From the NCBI GenBank assembly GCA_014529385.2, contig CM043953.1, positions 65,738,372-65,802,371 of the forward strand: DNA of 64,000 bases, written 5' to 3'. The position numbers and the translations under genes were made by a program. The stretch's first letter is position 1; each line of letters begins with the position of its first letter. Below the pieces are notes generated by a model that was given only the letters and a program-made list of their open reading frames with translations, was not told the DNA's origin and did not search any database. Below, piece by piece: positions 48,222 to 60,158 of the stretch. The DNA comes from Adiantum capillus-veneris (Eukaryota; Streptophyta; Polypodiopsida; Polypodiales; Pteridaceae).

Positions 48222-48341
48222 TGAAGCTCATTGGAACATACTCATACAGCCATATATGCTAGATCCTTGCAAATGGGGGCCCTTGGTGAAGCTCATTGGA
48301 ACATACTCATACAGCCATATATGCTAGATCCTTGCAAATGG
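48222..48341. repeat. 65-base period tandem duplication
   Basis: A 55-base unit at 48222-48276 is repeated exactly at 48287-48341. GGGCCCTT after unit 1 and AAGGGCCCC after unit 2 are inversely related. Confidence 0.92.
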
Positions 48342-48399
48342 AGTCAAGGGCCCCGGATGTATCTAGAAAGGATTGAAAGTGGTCCAGTATTTTCAGTGA

Positions 48400-48900
48400 T
48401 GTACACTCCCATTTAAGTTTTCTTGCATCGTTTAATGTTGTAGGAACAGTCCAACGAGTCTGGAATGCTCGAGCCTTCAAAAGGGAAAGTTGCTCAAAGT
48501 TGGATGACTGCTTTCATATTGCTCTACTCCCCCCTTCGAACAAAGTTCCTCCATTTGGGCTCGACCATTCTCATGAAAGACAAGCAAACCTTCAATACTT
48601 GTGGCAAAGCTTCAAGCAATTATAGCACGCATAGTCCTCCTATAGTAAGCACCATTTCCCATTTTTTACACTCAACCTTCTAAATGGTAATTGCTTTGAT
48701 CAATCTGTTGTCGGAGTGATGGATATCAACATCGTGTGGTGGGATGGTGAGAATGCCTATGTTTCTTCGTTTGATCCTTTGCGCAAAACTTGGCTCCATA
48801 TAGAAGGTTATATTAGTGTCCCATCGATTGAATATCTATTGTTCATACAAGGTTCATTGTATGGGGCAATAGGCTGTGAAGTGAATTTAAAATAATTGAG
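48400..48900 (+). pseudogene. Possible F-box/kelch-like gene fragment
   Basis: One plus-strand frame (about 48700-48895) reads NIVWWDGENAYVSSFDPLRK, TWLHIEGYISVPS and LLFIQGSLYGAIG, ending at TAA. The alternation of 'DP..K.W' with 'G.LYG.IG' recalls kelch-type repeats of plant F-box proteins. Upstream frames (48465-48683) are broken by stops. No F-box motif or start was found, so the assignment is weak; it could equally be a random open stretch. Confidence 0.25.
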
Positions 48901-49266
48901 AAGAATGCCTGCATGGGAGTCAAAACTGGCTGGCGCAGATATGCTATATGCTTAGTGGTTGAGATTAATTGTGTTGCAGACATCTCATTAATGGTGGAAT
49001 TGGTGACAGTTAGACCGCTTGCAAAAGAGAGGATGGAGTCAGTATTTGATCAAAGGAGATGGAAGAACCAATAGGTACGTACTTGCAAGACGAGCTGCCT
49101 AGAGCCTGGACTGCCCTTCTCCATTTTGATGGAGTGGACAGTCATTGTTGGTGAGCTACATGTCCACTGTGAGACTCTACCCCCTCCAGATTAAGGATGT
49201 CGAGAGCCGCAAAAAGAATGGCTGTAATGAAAATGGAGCATTTGTGCCTTAACTTATTGATGTAGT

Positions 49267-49269
<3 letters not shown>

Positions 49270-49329
<60 letters not shown>
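49270..49329. repeat. (CT)n microsatellite
   Basis: Sixty bases of pure CT repeat. Confidence 0.96.
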
Positions 49330-49330
<1 letters not shown>

Positions 49331-50197
49331 ACTTGCTTGCAAGCTACTCTCTTAATATGCAAGGGAGTTGCACAGTTAGTGGGCTCTCTTTCACTGACGG
49401 CTATGCCATATAACAATCCCATGATGGTTGCTATGTGCTTGGATATGTGCTTGAGAGAGAAATCCATAGGGACTTGCTCGATTATTTTGTTGCTCGAAAA
49501 TACTCGCTCATCAATTTGTATAACCCTTCCAACACTATTGTTTCCACTTCATATGGTGAGTTCTTAGCAAAAGCTAGAAGTTAGTTCCAATCTAGTAGAG
49601 CTTTCCAAATTTTTTGTTAATGTTGAGCATGCTTGAGTGTCACAACACTCATGCAAATCCTTGATTATTAGACACTGGTTCGTATTGGGTTGTTTCATGC
49701 AGTACCTTGATTTTTTGACCTATTAAAACAGGAGGGTATGGGTTTCCTTAGCACTTGTCAACGTTAGGAAGCATACCACAATAAGAGTTTTGAGAACTCC
49801 AAAAGCTACCTGAGCATTTGTAGAGTGTGGCCAAGAAAACCCAAATAAGAATGCTTGTTACAAAGAATCTTCAATGCTTCATTTAGAGCTGAACTCTTGC
49901 ATGACAAATATCACTCCCCTTGAATTACCGAACCCTCTATAAGAGATTGATACCATGAAGCTTCAAAACTGTGAGATTGGCTGATGCTGGTTTCCTATGC
50001 TGGTTTTTTATGACATAAACAGCCCCTTTTTGCTATTTGTGACACATAATACAGAGAGGCAGTGTACGTTTTCGTGATATACATGACATAAGCTCAAGGA
50101 AAACTACTGCCAAGTAAACGCTTGTATGGGCATCTTGGTCAAGACTCGATTTGTAAATGCTCACACCAAGAATTTTGATACAAAGATTAAATCCAGC
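49330..50197. other. No gene recognised; 3' flank of the AP-4 exons
   Basis: Just downstream of the AP-4 stop on the minus strand. No canonical AATAAA was seen in the first 200 bases. Confidence 0.4.
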
Positions 50198-51858
50198 CTA
50201 CGAGCCAAACTTCAGAATGGCTGACTGGAAAATGCTTGCAAAACTTTCCAGCATGTTAGACTCATCCGTCTTATAATTACTTGTGCACTTTCTTGCTGTG
50301 ACATTTACGATGCACTCCACCAGAAAGTAACCAAGCCCAGCGGATGCGTCCGACTTCTGTGCAAAAAAGAAAAATTTAAAATTCGGAGCTTGTCCACCTG
50401 AGGCAATGCAGTGTATCAATTGAGCTTGCATATGCCTCAAAAGAGCCTGTGGTCCCGTTAGATTTGCTACGGCTTGAGGCGTCAATGTGTATTCCTGAAG
50501 AAATGCAAGCGAAAAAAAAAATCATTATACTGCAATGGTTGTGCTAAAACTAAAAAAAACTTCCACACTCTGGACATTTTCCCAATTATCAGCCCCTTGC
50601 TTATACATGGCTTATAAGTGCAGATAGCCAACAAACACAGCCTTCAGAAGAAATCTTTGACTCACACGGTCTGCAACAGCCTCCGAAAACTAAGAGTGAT
50701 AGCAGAAGAAGATGGATTTTAGCATCATAGGAAACAATCCCAAGAGACTTCAAATACTATCCGATAGAAGAGAGCATGGTAGCTCACATCAAAACCAAGC
50801 AAAACTTTCACACTTCCGATGCACATTTTTAAATTATCAGCCTTTTGCTTAGACATGACTTATAAGGTGCAAAAGCCCAACAAATACAGCCTTGAGAAGA
50901 GATCCTTGACTCGCATGGTCAGCAACAGTCATAACCTAAAATGATAGATAACATGGAAGCCCACACCCTACATGTTTGGCATAATGATAACCACCAACTA
51001 CACAACTCATGGAAAGCACCAGGACTTTAGGCAAGGCAAATGCAAGCTAGGTGAAAAAAACACAACGCGGCGTATTAGAAAACGTTCCCTACCTGGGTAG
51101 ATGCAACTGGAAGCTGTCTCCATTTCTGCTGGAATGCTGCTGGGTTGAGCACTGGCTTTGCATTCAGCACAAGCGGAGGTGGCGCTGGTGCAGGCTCTGG
51201 TGGGGTTGTGTGTAAGCTCAGTCCAAGAAGATCATCGATAGCGAAGCCCACTGCAGGGAATGACGTTTGTGTGGGAGCTGCAAGTACTCCCATACCATCC
51301 ATTGTCGAAGAGCTTGGTGCCACATAAGATGAGGAACCATTAGTTGCTACTACCCCTTTTGTGTACTCTTTCTCAGATGCACTCAGCAGCAAATCATTAT
51401 CACTGGCATCCACACGCTGGCCTGCAAGCATAGTTTCAGACGACTCTGTTGCTGATGCATTTGTCGATGCGTCATCCGAGAATTCAAAGGGACCCCGGTA
51501 CTCCTTGTCCAGGAACATGTATGATGGCTGTGTCAAGATATAGGCAATCATATGAGCCATGCGTCACACCGTTTTAACTTGAGCAACATTCAGACCAGTT
51601 CCAAGGGGGCTCTCAAACTTCATAAAGATGAGTCTACAATTATCCACAGATTTTTACTACAAGGCAAAGTGAGATCTTCACCTGTTGGTATACAACTGCT
51701 AAAGTGTTGAACTCATCAAAGATTCTGTCTTTTATTTCACTGTTTTGCATGTCTGCAAACACGGAAACTGCTTGTTTGGGTGGATTGATGACACGCTCTG
51801 CTGACTCTACTCCATGTTGCAAAAGCCTATAGTAGAATAGCCCCCTATCATGAACATC
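50198..51858 (-). CDS. AP4B: AP-4 complex subunit beta, last three exons
   Basis: Encodes the C-terminus of the large beta subunit of the AP-4 adaptor, which sorts cargo (for example vacuolar proteins) at the trans-Golgi network. Three phase-0 exons: 51858-51682 (59 codons, DVHDRGLFYYRLLQ, NPPKQAVSVFADMQ, SEIKDRIFDEFNTLAVVYQQ), 51527-51093 (145 codons, PSYMFLDKEYRGPFEFSDDA, a Ser/Pro hinge, FAIDDLLGLSL, NPAAFQQKWRQLPV) and 50494-50198 (98 codons plus stop, CIASGGQAPNFKFFFFAQK). All splice sites are AG/GT. They cover the end of the adaptin trunk, the hinge and the appendage domain. The frame is intact. Upstream exons are not present in the remaining 12 kb of the window. Confidence 0.93.
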
Positions 51859-52639
51859 CTGGTACAAAAATAAAAACAGAAACATTTTAAATGCTAAGAA
51901 ATGACCCTGTTGTAGAATTTGAGAGCATAAGTTGTTTGAAACCATTCCCTCAATCAAATACAAAATAAACCATATCAGTGGATTGTAGCCATTCTTTAGT
52001 TTCATTCAAAATTCTGCCAAACTGAAGACTCAAAATCCGATTCTCTTGTAATTTACTGTTGTCTATAAGGAGAGGTTTTAGATCAATACGCACTCTAGGA
52101 CACATTTTGTATGAATACATTCTCCTAAGCAATGTAAGAAATTCAAATTTGTACACGTATGTTGAAAAAACTGTTTCTCCTATCAAGTCACAATTCAAGT
52201 AATTTCTCCACCTTTCTCAAAACACAGAGTTCACAAACGCACGCATGGAATATTAAAACTATTTTGCATGTTAGTAGTTACATAGAATTATGATAATTGA
52301 AGAGGCACACGGCTACCACTTTTCACCTCACCACAACCCCACCCAACTATCCTCGAACACTCTATTTAAGCTATCCATTGCGGTTAGTAAAATTTAAGAT
52401 TTGACTAAGTATCCTTGACTAGTAGCCGAAAACCATGATTAACATAAACATTCTCTTGAAGACTGCAATTCGGGTGTCCATTTACAAAGGACACATCATC
52501 TTTGGATAATAAGGTTACTAGTCACAGGCCTACTATCACACCACAAGAAAAGCCATTGCCACACTAGAAAGAACCCAATGCTCAAGTGATGCAGAAGGAT
52601 ACGAGACGATCACCGAAAGTAAAGGAGGGTCTCAGCTCA
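51859..52639. other. Upstream of the AP-4 exons; likely intron
   Basis: Begins with a splice acceptor on the minus strand (TTTGTACCAG). No further AP-4 peptide is seen in any frame, nor any other domain. Confidence 0.45.
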
Positions 52640-53495
52640 CATAGTAAACGCAACTTTAATGGCAGAGATTACGGAAGAAGTAAAGAAGCTTGTGAGTGGG
52701 GAAGAAGTACCTCAACAGTGGAAGGCTGCCATCATCTAAGCATAGAAAGATAGTACTATGAAGAAGGGAACTTGGAAGCCAGTAGACCAACCACCTCGGA
52801 GGAAAGTCATAGGTAACAAGTGGATATGGAAGGTAAAGTATACGGCGGATTAGCACTTCAGAGAAGTAAAAAACTATATCAGTTACAAAAGGATACTCGC
52901 AAGTAGAAGGGCTCAACTTCAATGAGACTTTTGCAACGACCTTCAAAATGACTACTACTGGCACAATATTAGCAGTGGTGGATCAAAGTTAAAAGAATTT
53001 ATCAAATGGATGTCGAATCAGCATCCTGAATGGAAACTTCAAGGAGGTGTATGTGCTATGCCACCAAAGTTTCAGACAACAAACCCCTAGAGCATGTTCA
53101 GAAAATACACAAATTTTACTTGAAATTAACATCCAAAACGTTGTGCTTCAGATGCTACCTTGAGTCTTGTATATGTATAGGAAAGGAGACAAGGCTGAAG
53201 GCTGTTGTCATTGCCCTGTATGTGCACCACCTCCTTATGACAAGTGATGATGAAGATTCCATTGGACAAATGAGAGATGCATTCAGCATGGAGGTTGACA
53301 TGACAGACTTGGCTTGATGCACAGCTATTTAGGGTATAGGAGTCTTGCAGGTAAAAATCTGCATCTCTCGGCAAAAGTATGCTAGAGGGATCTTGAAGGC
53401 ATTTGGCATGCTGAAATGCAAGGAGATCACTTATCCCTTGCGCATTGCACTTGAGCCACGTGGACAAGTTAGTACTCCAAGTCAACATTTAATTA
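52640..53495 (+). pseudogene. Ty1/copia reverse-transcriptase fragment
   Basis: Plus-strand pieces in all three frames: GTWKPVDQPPRRKVIGNKWI and WKVKY (52.77-52.84 kb), MDV.SA...NG-type text near 53010, DATL...YV (53.14 kb), LYVHHLLMTSDDEDSIGQMR and FSMEVDMTDL (53.22-53.31 kb, where the catalytic Asp-Asp should follow YV), and RQKYARGILKAFGM (53.37 kb). The order is that of copia RT. Stops and frame changes are frequent. It lies in the putative AP-4 intron, opposite to the gene. Confidence 0.75.
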
Positions 53496-53499
53496 GTAT

Positions 53500-54035
53500 A
53501 GATTAGGATCTAGCCTAGCACCTTGTGAGCCGTTAGGACGTGCATGATTAGGCACGTCATAGTTGCATACCCTCACTTGCACGATACAATCACTTAAGCA
53601 TATAGGCATGTGAACAATCACTTATGTCATTTATTAATAAGGGACTTTGACATGACGTTTATAAAAAGTAGGTAGGGCAAATGGCAAAAAAACATATAAA
53701 AGAGTCACTTCGCCTTCAATTTTTAGGACATCAGAACCGAGTACACGCAAGGGCAGCCAACACCCTCCAAAACACCTAGCGTTTCCATCGCCAGCACCCC
53801 AACAACATTAGCGTTTTGCATCAGTTCAGTCCAGCGTTCTTGCATCAGTTCAGCCCAGCATTTTGCATCCAGTGTTTTTGCACCAAATTAGCAAAGTGTT
53901 TTGCAACAGATCAGCCCTAGCATTTTACAGTTCATCCGCACGAAGCATCAACACTCAGTATTCAGCATTTAGCCATTGTATCAGCATTTGTACAAGTAAC
54001 CAAAGCAAGTACTTGCTCTCGAACAGAGCAAGGGG
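53500..54035 (+). repeat. LTR-like segment with a ~24-base tandem motif
   Basis: Follows the copia fragment. ACATATAAAAGAG (near 53690) looks like a TATA box. From about 53810 a unit like AGCGTTTTGCATCAGTTCAG recurs four or five times with decay. It could be the 3' LTR of the copia remnant, but LTR ends are not defined. Confidence 0.35.
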
Positions 54036-54079
54036 ACCCATAAGGGTGGTTGGGACCCGACATGCGGTGTCATATCTCC

Positions 54080-55842
54080 TCTCTCTCTCTTTGTGGGTGA
54101 GACTAAAGGCAGAGACGGGCAGATATCTCTACATTGCTATTTGTTATTTCCCTCCTAGTACGTCAGTATATGCACCACCTAGAGGACAATCCCCCTTTTC
54201 AATTTTGGATGATGACATATGGGGGTTTTCCAAGGATTCTCATACTTGGGGACTTCACTGCTAGGACTACCCATTATCAAACAGTAATTTATGATACTTC
54301 ACAGGAGATGCTTAGGGAGCTTGATGTTACAGAGATGGGCTTATCCAGAGTATCACAAGATGAGGAGCACACTGAATATGGCAGATACTTGATAGATATG
54401 GGGACTGCACATGGATTGGCCATTTTGAATGGGCTACAGAGATTTCCTACATCAGGTTTCACATGTTTTCCACACCGACATGGGGCTAGCAAAGTGGATT
54501 ATGTTATGGCCTAGCCATGTCTCATTCCATCCTTTCAGGATTTCATGGTAGGCACTAGGCAGTTGGAGTAGCACTTGATCATGCTATCTTGTCTTTCACT
54601 CTCACGTTTTAGTTCAGCACAACTCCACTGAGGGAGGTCTCCACACACACTCGATATACCTTCATGAGGGAGATAGATTCCGTGTACATGGATGAGATAT
54701 ATAAGCACCTATGCACTCAGGAGCCAGGCTGGCCACTAGATGAGCTCACTCACATACTGACAGAGACGCTCCATATCCCCACAGTCAGACTACACGGAGA
54801 CGATCTGGGAGCATGCCCCAGAACAGCTCGTATGATGAGGAGTGTAGAGAGACGAGGATCAGATTGCAGAGGGAGGTGATCATGGGTATTACCACACATA
54901 GAAAATCATGGATTGTCTTTTGCCGGCTAGTGCGACAAAAGAATAGGCCTTTTACATCTCAGCTAGAGCGGGATCTGTATAAGCTGTTTATGAGTCAGGA
55001 CTCGGGCGAGGCATAGAGACTTCCATGAGCATTCACCACCGCCAACCATCACCTCCACAGAGACATGGGGGGAATATGCCACATCTCTCTACACAGCATC
55101 AGGGCAGCCACCTTTCCCCGACCCACCGGAGACATACCCTAAGATGTGTATTTTCTTTATTGCTGAGAGGGTAAGGAAAGCCATTGACAGGATGAGGACA
55201 AGGAGAGCACATGATCATGATGGTCTGGTAGCAGAGCACTTCATCCATGCCAGAGATATGCTTGCAGAGCTTCTTGCTATGATGTTTAATCAAGCCATGT
55301 ATGAGCGCTTTCCTGAGACTTGGAGTATGTCCACGATTGTGCCTATTTTTAAGTCAAGAGATTCCATGATTCCCGAAAATTATCACACCATCATGATTGG
55401 CCACACATTGGCTAAGTTGTATGCATCTATTCTTGAGATGGAGCTGAGTAAATGGGCAGAGAGAAAGGGCATACGAGCATCAAGGTAGGCAGGATTCACG
55501 AGAGGTTCTCCACTCTTGACCAGATTCTGACACTCAGAGCTATGATTGAGGGGGGTAGACACCATGGCAAGAGAATCTACTGCAGCTTTGTGGATTTTCC
55601 CAAAGCTTTGGACACACTGCCAAGAACCAGACTTATACGTAGACTACAGGACATTGGTCTGTCCACAGAGATTATTTGGGGGATCTTGGCTTTATACAGG
55701 ACAGTGGTAGGGCGGGTACGCACTACGGAGGGTATGTCTGACATGGTCCACTCCACTATTGGAGTGAAGCAGGGATGCCTTCTATCTCCGTCTTGTTCTG
55801 GGATGTATGTGGATGAGTTTCAGACTATGTAGAGCGAGAGGG
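54080..55842 (+). pseudogene. LINE endonuclease and reverse-transcriptase fragment
   Basis: The apurinic-endonuclease-type domain shows GRYLYIAICYFPPSTSVYA (54120-54180), ILILGDFTART (54235-54268; usual GDFNAR) and GFTCFPHRHGASKVDYVMA (54455-54513). After a gap the RT reads VRKAIDRMRTRRAHDHDGL (55.17-55.23 kb), IVPIFKSRDSMIPENYHTI, then FVDFPKALDTLPRTRLIRRL (motif A) and GVKQGCLLSPS (motif B, about 55770). Stops near 54515 and 55487 and frame changes disrupt it. The RT is cut at 55842, before motif C, by an LTR sequence. Confidence 0.8.
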
Positions 55843-55921
55843 TGTCATAATAACTAATATCTAATTCTCCTAAATGATTTTCTCATGTTAGACTGATCAT
55901 TTAATATGGAAAAGTGCGAGG
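55843..55921 (+). repeat. Stub of a gypsy-1-type LTR
   Basis: TGTCATAATAACTAATATCT and ATGATTTTCTCATGTTAGAC align with the first 79 bases of the gypsy-1 LTRs. The gypsy-2 LTR starts directly after it, so gypsy-2 landed inside this LTR. Whether the rest lies beyond the window is unknown. Confidence 0.85.
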
Positions 55922-56280
55922 TGTCACCAGCGTGTGACTACTATCTATCCTTTTTGTTGATTTCTTTCTTATTATCTATTTACTTTCACTTTTTGGAAAC
56001 ACCCCTCGGGAAATCTAACTGCCCTGCATTGCATAGCTAGTGTGGAACTGTCCAGAGGGAGTCCAGGCCTGAGGGCAAGAGAGCACTAAGGTTGGACAAG
56101 GACTATGGTTAGCCAAAGTGGGGTCATTGACTAGCCATAGTGGAATCCTTTGCTACAGAGGCTACATTTCAGTTTTGGATGTGGCCGCAGTGTACAAAGA
56201 GGGTCGGATGACCTAGAAAGATACAATGGCAGCATCTCCTAAATTTTAGGGAACTGCTATTTTGGGACCTGAAAATGTGT

Positions 56281-56288
56281 TGACGTCA
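56281..56288. promoter_or_regulatory. TGACGTCA (CRE/bZIP-type palindrome) in the 5' LTR
   Basis: Perfect palindrome 106 bases upstream of the TATA-like box; conserved at 63457-63464. Known as a bZIP/TGA-factor site; its use here is inference. Confidence 0.5.
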
Positions 56289-56393
56289 TTATCTCCGGAA
56301 TGACAAGGGGAATATTTTCTTATTCTGCCATGAAGTCAACTGGGCAACCGGTTGGGATATTTTTAGACGGCAACCCCGAAACGGGAAAATGCT

Positions 56394-56400
56394 TATAAAT
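56394..56400 (+). promoter_or_regulatory. TATA-like box in the gypsy-2 5' LTR
   Basis: TATAAAT in the context GCTTATAAATGTG, repeated at 63570-63576 in the 3' LTR. Confidence 0.55.
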
Positions 56401-57507
56401 GTGCCAAGTGGCACCTTCTGGTGCACTTGCCTCATGCAACAAGAAGTGGCGCTGAATTTAGGAGGGGGAGAGCCTCATTTTCAGTTTTTGTCACAGGTTA
56501 AGAGCTATGGAGTGCTTGCTTTCCCTCTTACGCACAGTGCGGTGCCAGGAGTGATGCCCTGCACGCTACGCACTGCCCTCTCTCTCCCCTTTGGCAGTAT
56601 GTTATGCCCCTCTAGTGGGCTCTTCATTTGACCAATGTACAATTGTGTGGGTTCATGCGCGATTGCCGAGGCAAGAGCCTCTTGCACAGGTACTGGATTA
56701 GCTAGCGGCTAATCCCCCCGCAGGTACAGGTGAATTCGGAGAGGTTTCACGCCAGAAATCTCGTCCGATTCAAAGGGCAAGTAGCCCTACAGGTGCGGGA
56801 GCTCGAGGACTTGCTACAGATGCGACCGGCACGCGAAACGGAGCCCGAAACAGTGAATTACAGCCTGCTGTGTATTTTTGCAGGTTTAGGGTTTTGGCCC
56901 TAAACGGACCCTAATACCCCCAGGAGGTTCGGGGACGCAAGGGGACCGCTGTACAGATGATCTAGCGCATTTTCAGGGCTGAAAACAGAGAATTCAGCGT
57001 GCTGCAGATTCTCGCCAGGTTTTGCAAAGTGCCCGTATGCGTCGGGAAAGTAAGTCAATGCGTGGGAATATTGACTGTGAAGGGTTCTAGTACAGTTATG
57101 CTGCCGAAATCGGGCTAAAACAGTGGAAATTCAGCCGAGTTTGTGCGGGGCAGCTTGTAGTGAACCACAGCGTTTATTCCCTCTTTTGAATAATAAAGAA
57201 ATACCGAAAGGGGCGCCTAAGTTAGGGGCCAATCTGGTGTCCGTCTACTCATACAGGTGCAATCTAGCAGCCTGTATCCCTCTCCCCTTTGTTGTGTCTT
57301 GAAAGTACAGGTAAAATAGACGACTAATAATGGGTGAAAGCTAAATCAAGGTTTAAAGTAAAGTCTACCGCCCTTTTTGGATTGAACACGCCGGTTTCAT
57401 GGTTCCATCGACAGGATTAAATCACTTTTTCCCATAGAAGTGAGCCTTGGTCAGTTTTGGGCTTGAAGACACAGGGGATCATAGACCAGACACAGGGAAT
57501 TGCAATT

Positions 57508-58839
57508 ATGGTTGACAGACCAGATGATGTGACTGAAGAGGTTTCCTCTTCACAGGGTCAACAGACACATGAAGTGGGTGAGTCCTCAAGACCACCACAG
57601 ACAGATGACGATATATTCAGGACCTAGTTGGCTACTGCTGTGGCTATGTTCACACAAGTACTGCAGAATCCGAGGTTTTTAGCCTTTCTGCAACCTCCTG
57701 TTCCGTCTCAGCAAGTTGGGTCACTGGATCATATTCAAAAGCCTGTTAAGGCTCGAGCACAGGTGATTCATACCGCACAGTCAATGGAAACACCTGTACA
57801 CTTGACGGAGAACATGCAGTCTCCACAACCTATGCCTAAGGTGCAAGAACAGGTGGCTGAGATGCCAGTCTTTCAAGCTGTACCAGTTCAGCCCGCCACC
57901 TTTCAGCAGCCTATAGCTGGTTCTAATGGGCAGGGAAGCAACCTACAAGCTATGCAACAGGTCTTCCCACCACCTTCAGTACACCCTGGCTATTTTGGAG
58001 GTGGATCGGTATTCCAGAGCATGGCTGGTCATGCACCTGGAAATCAGTTTTACACGCCAGGAACAGTGTTTGGGGGTGCTCAAACGATGATGCCTAACCC
58101 CATGTATAGTGTCACGGGCATGCAACCAGGGTTTCAGAGCACTCGGGGCCAATTTGAGATGCCAAATATGGCATTTCCAGGTCAACTTAATAGCGGCCAA
58201 GGAACACAGATGAACCCTAATAGTGTTCCCATGTTTCAGTCACTTCCATATGACAATTTGACGCCGCTGGAGAGGCCAACTCCGTACAAAGAAGGTGGCA
58301 AAGGTGTGTCATTCACGACCTTTACAGGGTTTGATGACAGGAAGAAGGCTCTCTCATTCCTCCAGCAGTTTGACAAGGCCTATGCAGGGGGAAACTTTAT
58401 AGAGGCTTCAAAGGTCCGCAAGGCAGCCACTTTCTTGACAGGGAATGCGGGACAATGGTGGACAACTTTATTGCTTCAAGGGCAAGCTCCGTCCACATGG
58501 ATTTACTTCAAGCAGATTTTTGCAGCAGCATGGTTATCTGATGATTTCGAAGCAAATGTCATGACAGAATGGCACCAGCTAAATGCTGCCACTTGCAGAA
58601 ATCTGGATGATTACAATCGGAAGTTTTGGAAAGCTCTACTTCCAATAACTTCCTATAGGTTTGTGCCATTGACAGAACAGATTGAAAAATACTGTTGTGG
58701 CCTACCCAAAGGATTGAGAAAATACTGCACGAAGACAAAAGTCACTACTTTGACGCAGCTCATCGAGGTAGCAAACACTGGGAATGGTTTGCTCAAGGGA
58801 GAAGATTGTGAATTTAACACTGGCGTCAAGGCGGATTAG
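57508..58839 (+). pseudogene. Gypsy-2 gag
   Basis: The ATG at 57508 opens MVDRPDDVTEEVSSSQGQ, followed in frame by TAG (57625-57627). The same frame then runs 403 codons: a Gln/Pro-rich region, and a capsid-type domain with GKGVSFTTFTGFDDRKKALS, FLTGNAGQWWTTLLLQG and RFVPLTEQIEKYCCGLPKGL. It ends at TAG (58837-58839). Pol is in a different frame that overlaps by only about seven codons. The single early stop is the only break inside gag. Confidence 0.88.
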
Positions 58840-60158
58840 GCAAGAAAAATTCAGCCAAGAAGCACGTTCCCAATGAGGTTCCTAAAGGGACTCATGAGTC
58901 AGCCAACGCAAGAAAAGATAAAGCTACGGCTGAATCAGAAAAAGGACCAGCAAAGAAATGGAAAAGACGTTTTCCTCGCAAGTCAGAAGAGCAAAAGAAG
59001 GTCCTGAGGACAGAGAACAAATGCTTTATATGTGAGCAGCCTGGCCACATTGCTTACAATTGTCCTACAAAGAAAAGGCCAGCTGATTCTGATGACAAGG
59101 AAGACAAGAAAGGAAAGAAGCCCATGGCTGGTCTAGTGCCAGATATGGTGGGCGACAAGCCAAACTCAGATGCAAGTGAGCTTTGCAGAGCATGGGGAAA
59201 GGTCAGGGATCAAACAGTGCTTATCTTCTTTGATCCAGGTGCCAAAGCCAACTTCATTTCCCCAGAATTGGCTTCAAAGTTGTGAATCAGACCTGAAGAG
59301 ATGGGGTATACAGCAGAGGCAGGTTTGGCATGTCCTGGCCATACAGAGGCTGTGACACCCATCATTGGAAAGTTGCGTCTACATATCCAGTCCTATGTAG
59401 ATGCTGAAGAATTTTACATCATGCCACTGGACGGATGTGATGTGTTGTTAGGTATTCCTTGGTTGTTTCGTGTACAGGGAATAATGGATTCCTACAACAA
59501 AAAGATCACTGTACAGAGCAGGGGAAAGACTCACATTCTGGATGTAAAGCTTAAAGGGGAGTCTATTCCTACTGTATCAGCTTCTGCTATTACTTCTGTA
59601 ATGAAAAAGCATCTTTCTGCGTACTTGGTTTTTGCACGTGAAGTGTCAGATTGTGATGAATCAAATTTATCTGTGCTAGATAAAGAAAGGTCAATGTTTT
59701 TACAACAGTACAGTGACTGTTTTTCCGATTCATTACCGTCTCAATTACCGCCAGAGAGACCCGAGGACCATGCGATAGATTTGGTGCCAGGCAGTAGCCC
59801 ACCAAATAAGCCTCCGTACAGGGTTAGTGCACCTCAGCAGAAAGAGATAATGGGCCAAGTACAGGAGCTGTTAGAAAAGGGGCTGATTCAGCCCAATTCA
59901 TCTCCATTCTGTTCTCCAGTGTTGTTGGTGCAGAAAAAGGATGGCTCATGGCGTATGTGCATCGACTACCGTGCACTGAACAAGAATACCATCAAGAATA
60001 GATTCCCTATACCTAGAATTGATGATATTATGGACAAATTAGGAGCAGCTATGTTTAGCAGGATAGATCTAAAGAGTGGGTACCATCAGATCCGCTTAGA
60101 TCAGAGGATGTGCACAAGACTGCTTTTAGAACGACGTTTGGCCTTTACGAATTTTTAG
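58839..60158 (+). pseudogene. Gypsy-2 zinc knuckle, protease and RT first half
   Basis: Pol frame: basic linker, zinc knuckle CFICEQPGHIAYNC (59022-59063), protease FFDPGAKANFISPELAS (from 59229; D-P-G in place of D-S/T-G), then an in-frame TGA (59283-59285). The frame continues with [14 protein letters not shown] and [10 protein letters not shown], and the RT parts [32 protein letters not shown] and [16 protein letters not shown] one-base frameshift near 60105 throws the rest out of frame, to a stop at 60158. Confidence 0.88.

Larger units (their letters stand above)
55922..57399 (+). repeat. Gypsy-2 5' LTR (right end tentative)
   Basis: TGTCACCAGCGTGTGAC start is certain from the 3' copy. 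The right end is placed before TGGTTCCATCGACAGG (57400), which could be a primer site but matches no tRNA end I recognise; the true end may be elsewhere between 56825 and 57500. Confidence 0.75.

Noticed and set aside
51145-51543. Plus-strand Ser/Gly-rich ORFs opposite the AP-4 exon
   Set aside because: Antisense shadows of the AP-4 hinge coding sequence.
56389-56631. 80-codon ORF present identically at 56389 and 63565
   Set aside because: It lies in the gypsy-2 LTR. The identity reflects the young LTR pair, and there is no protein-like feature.
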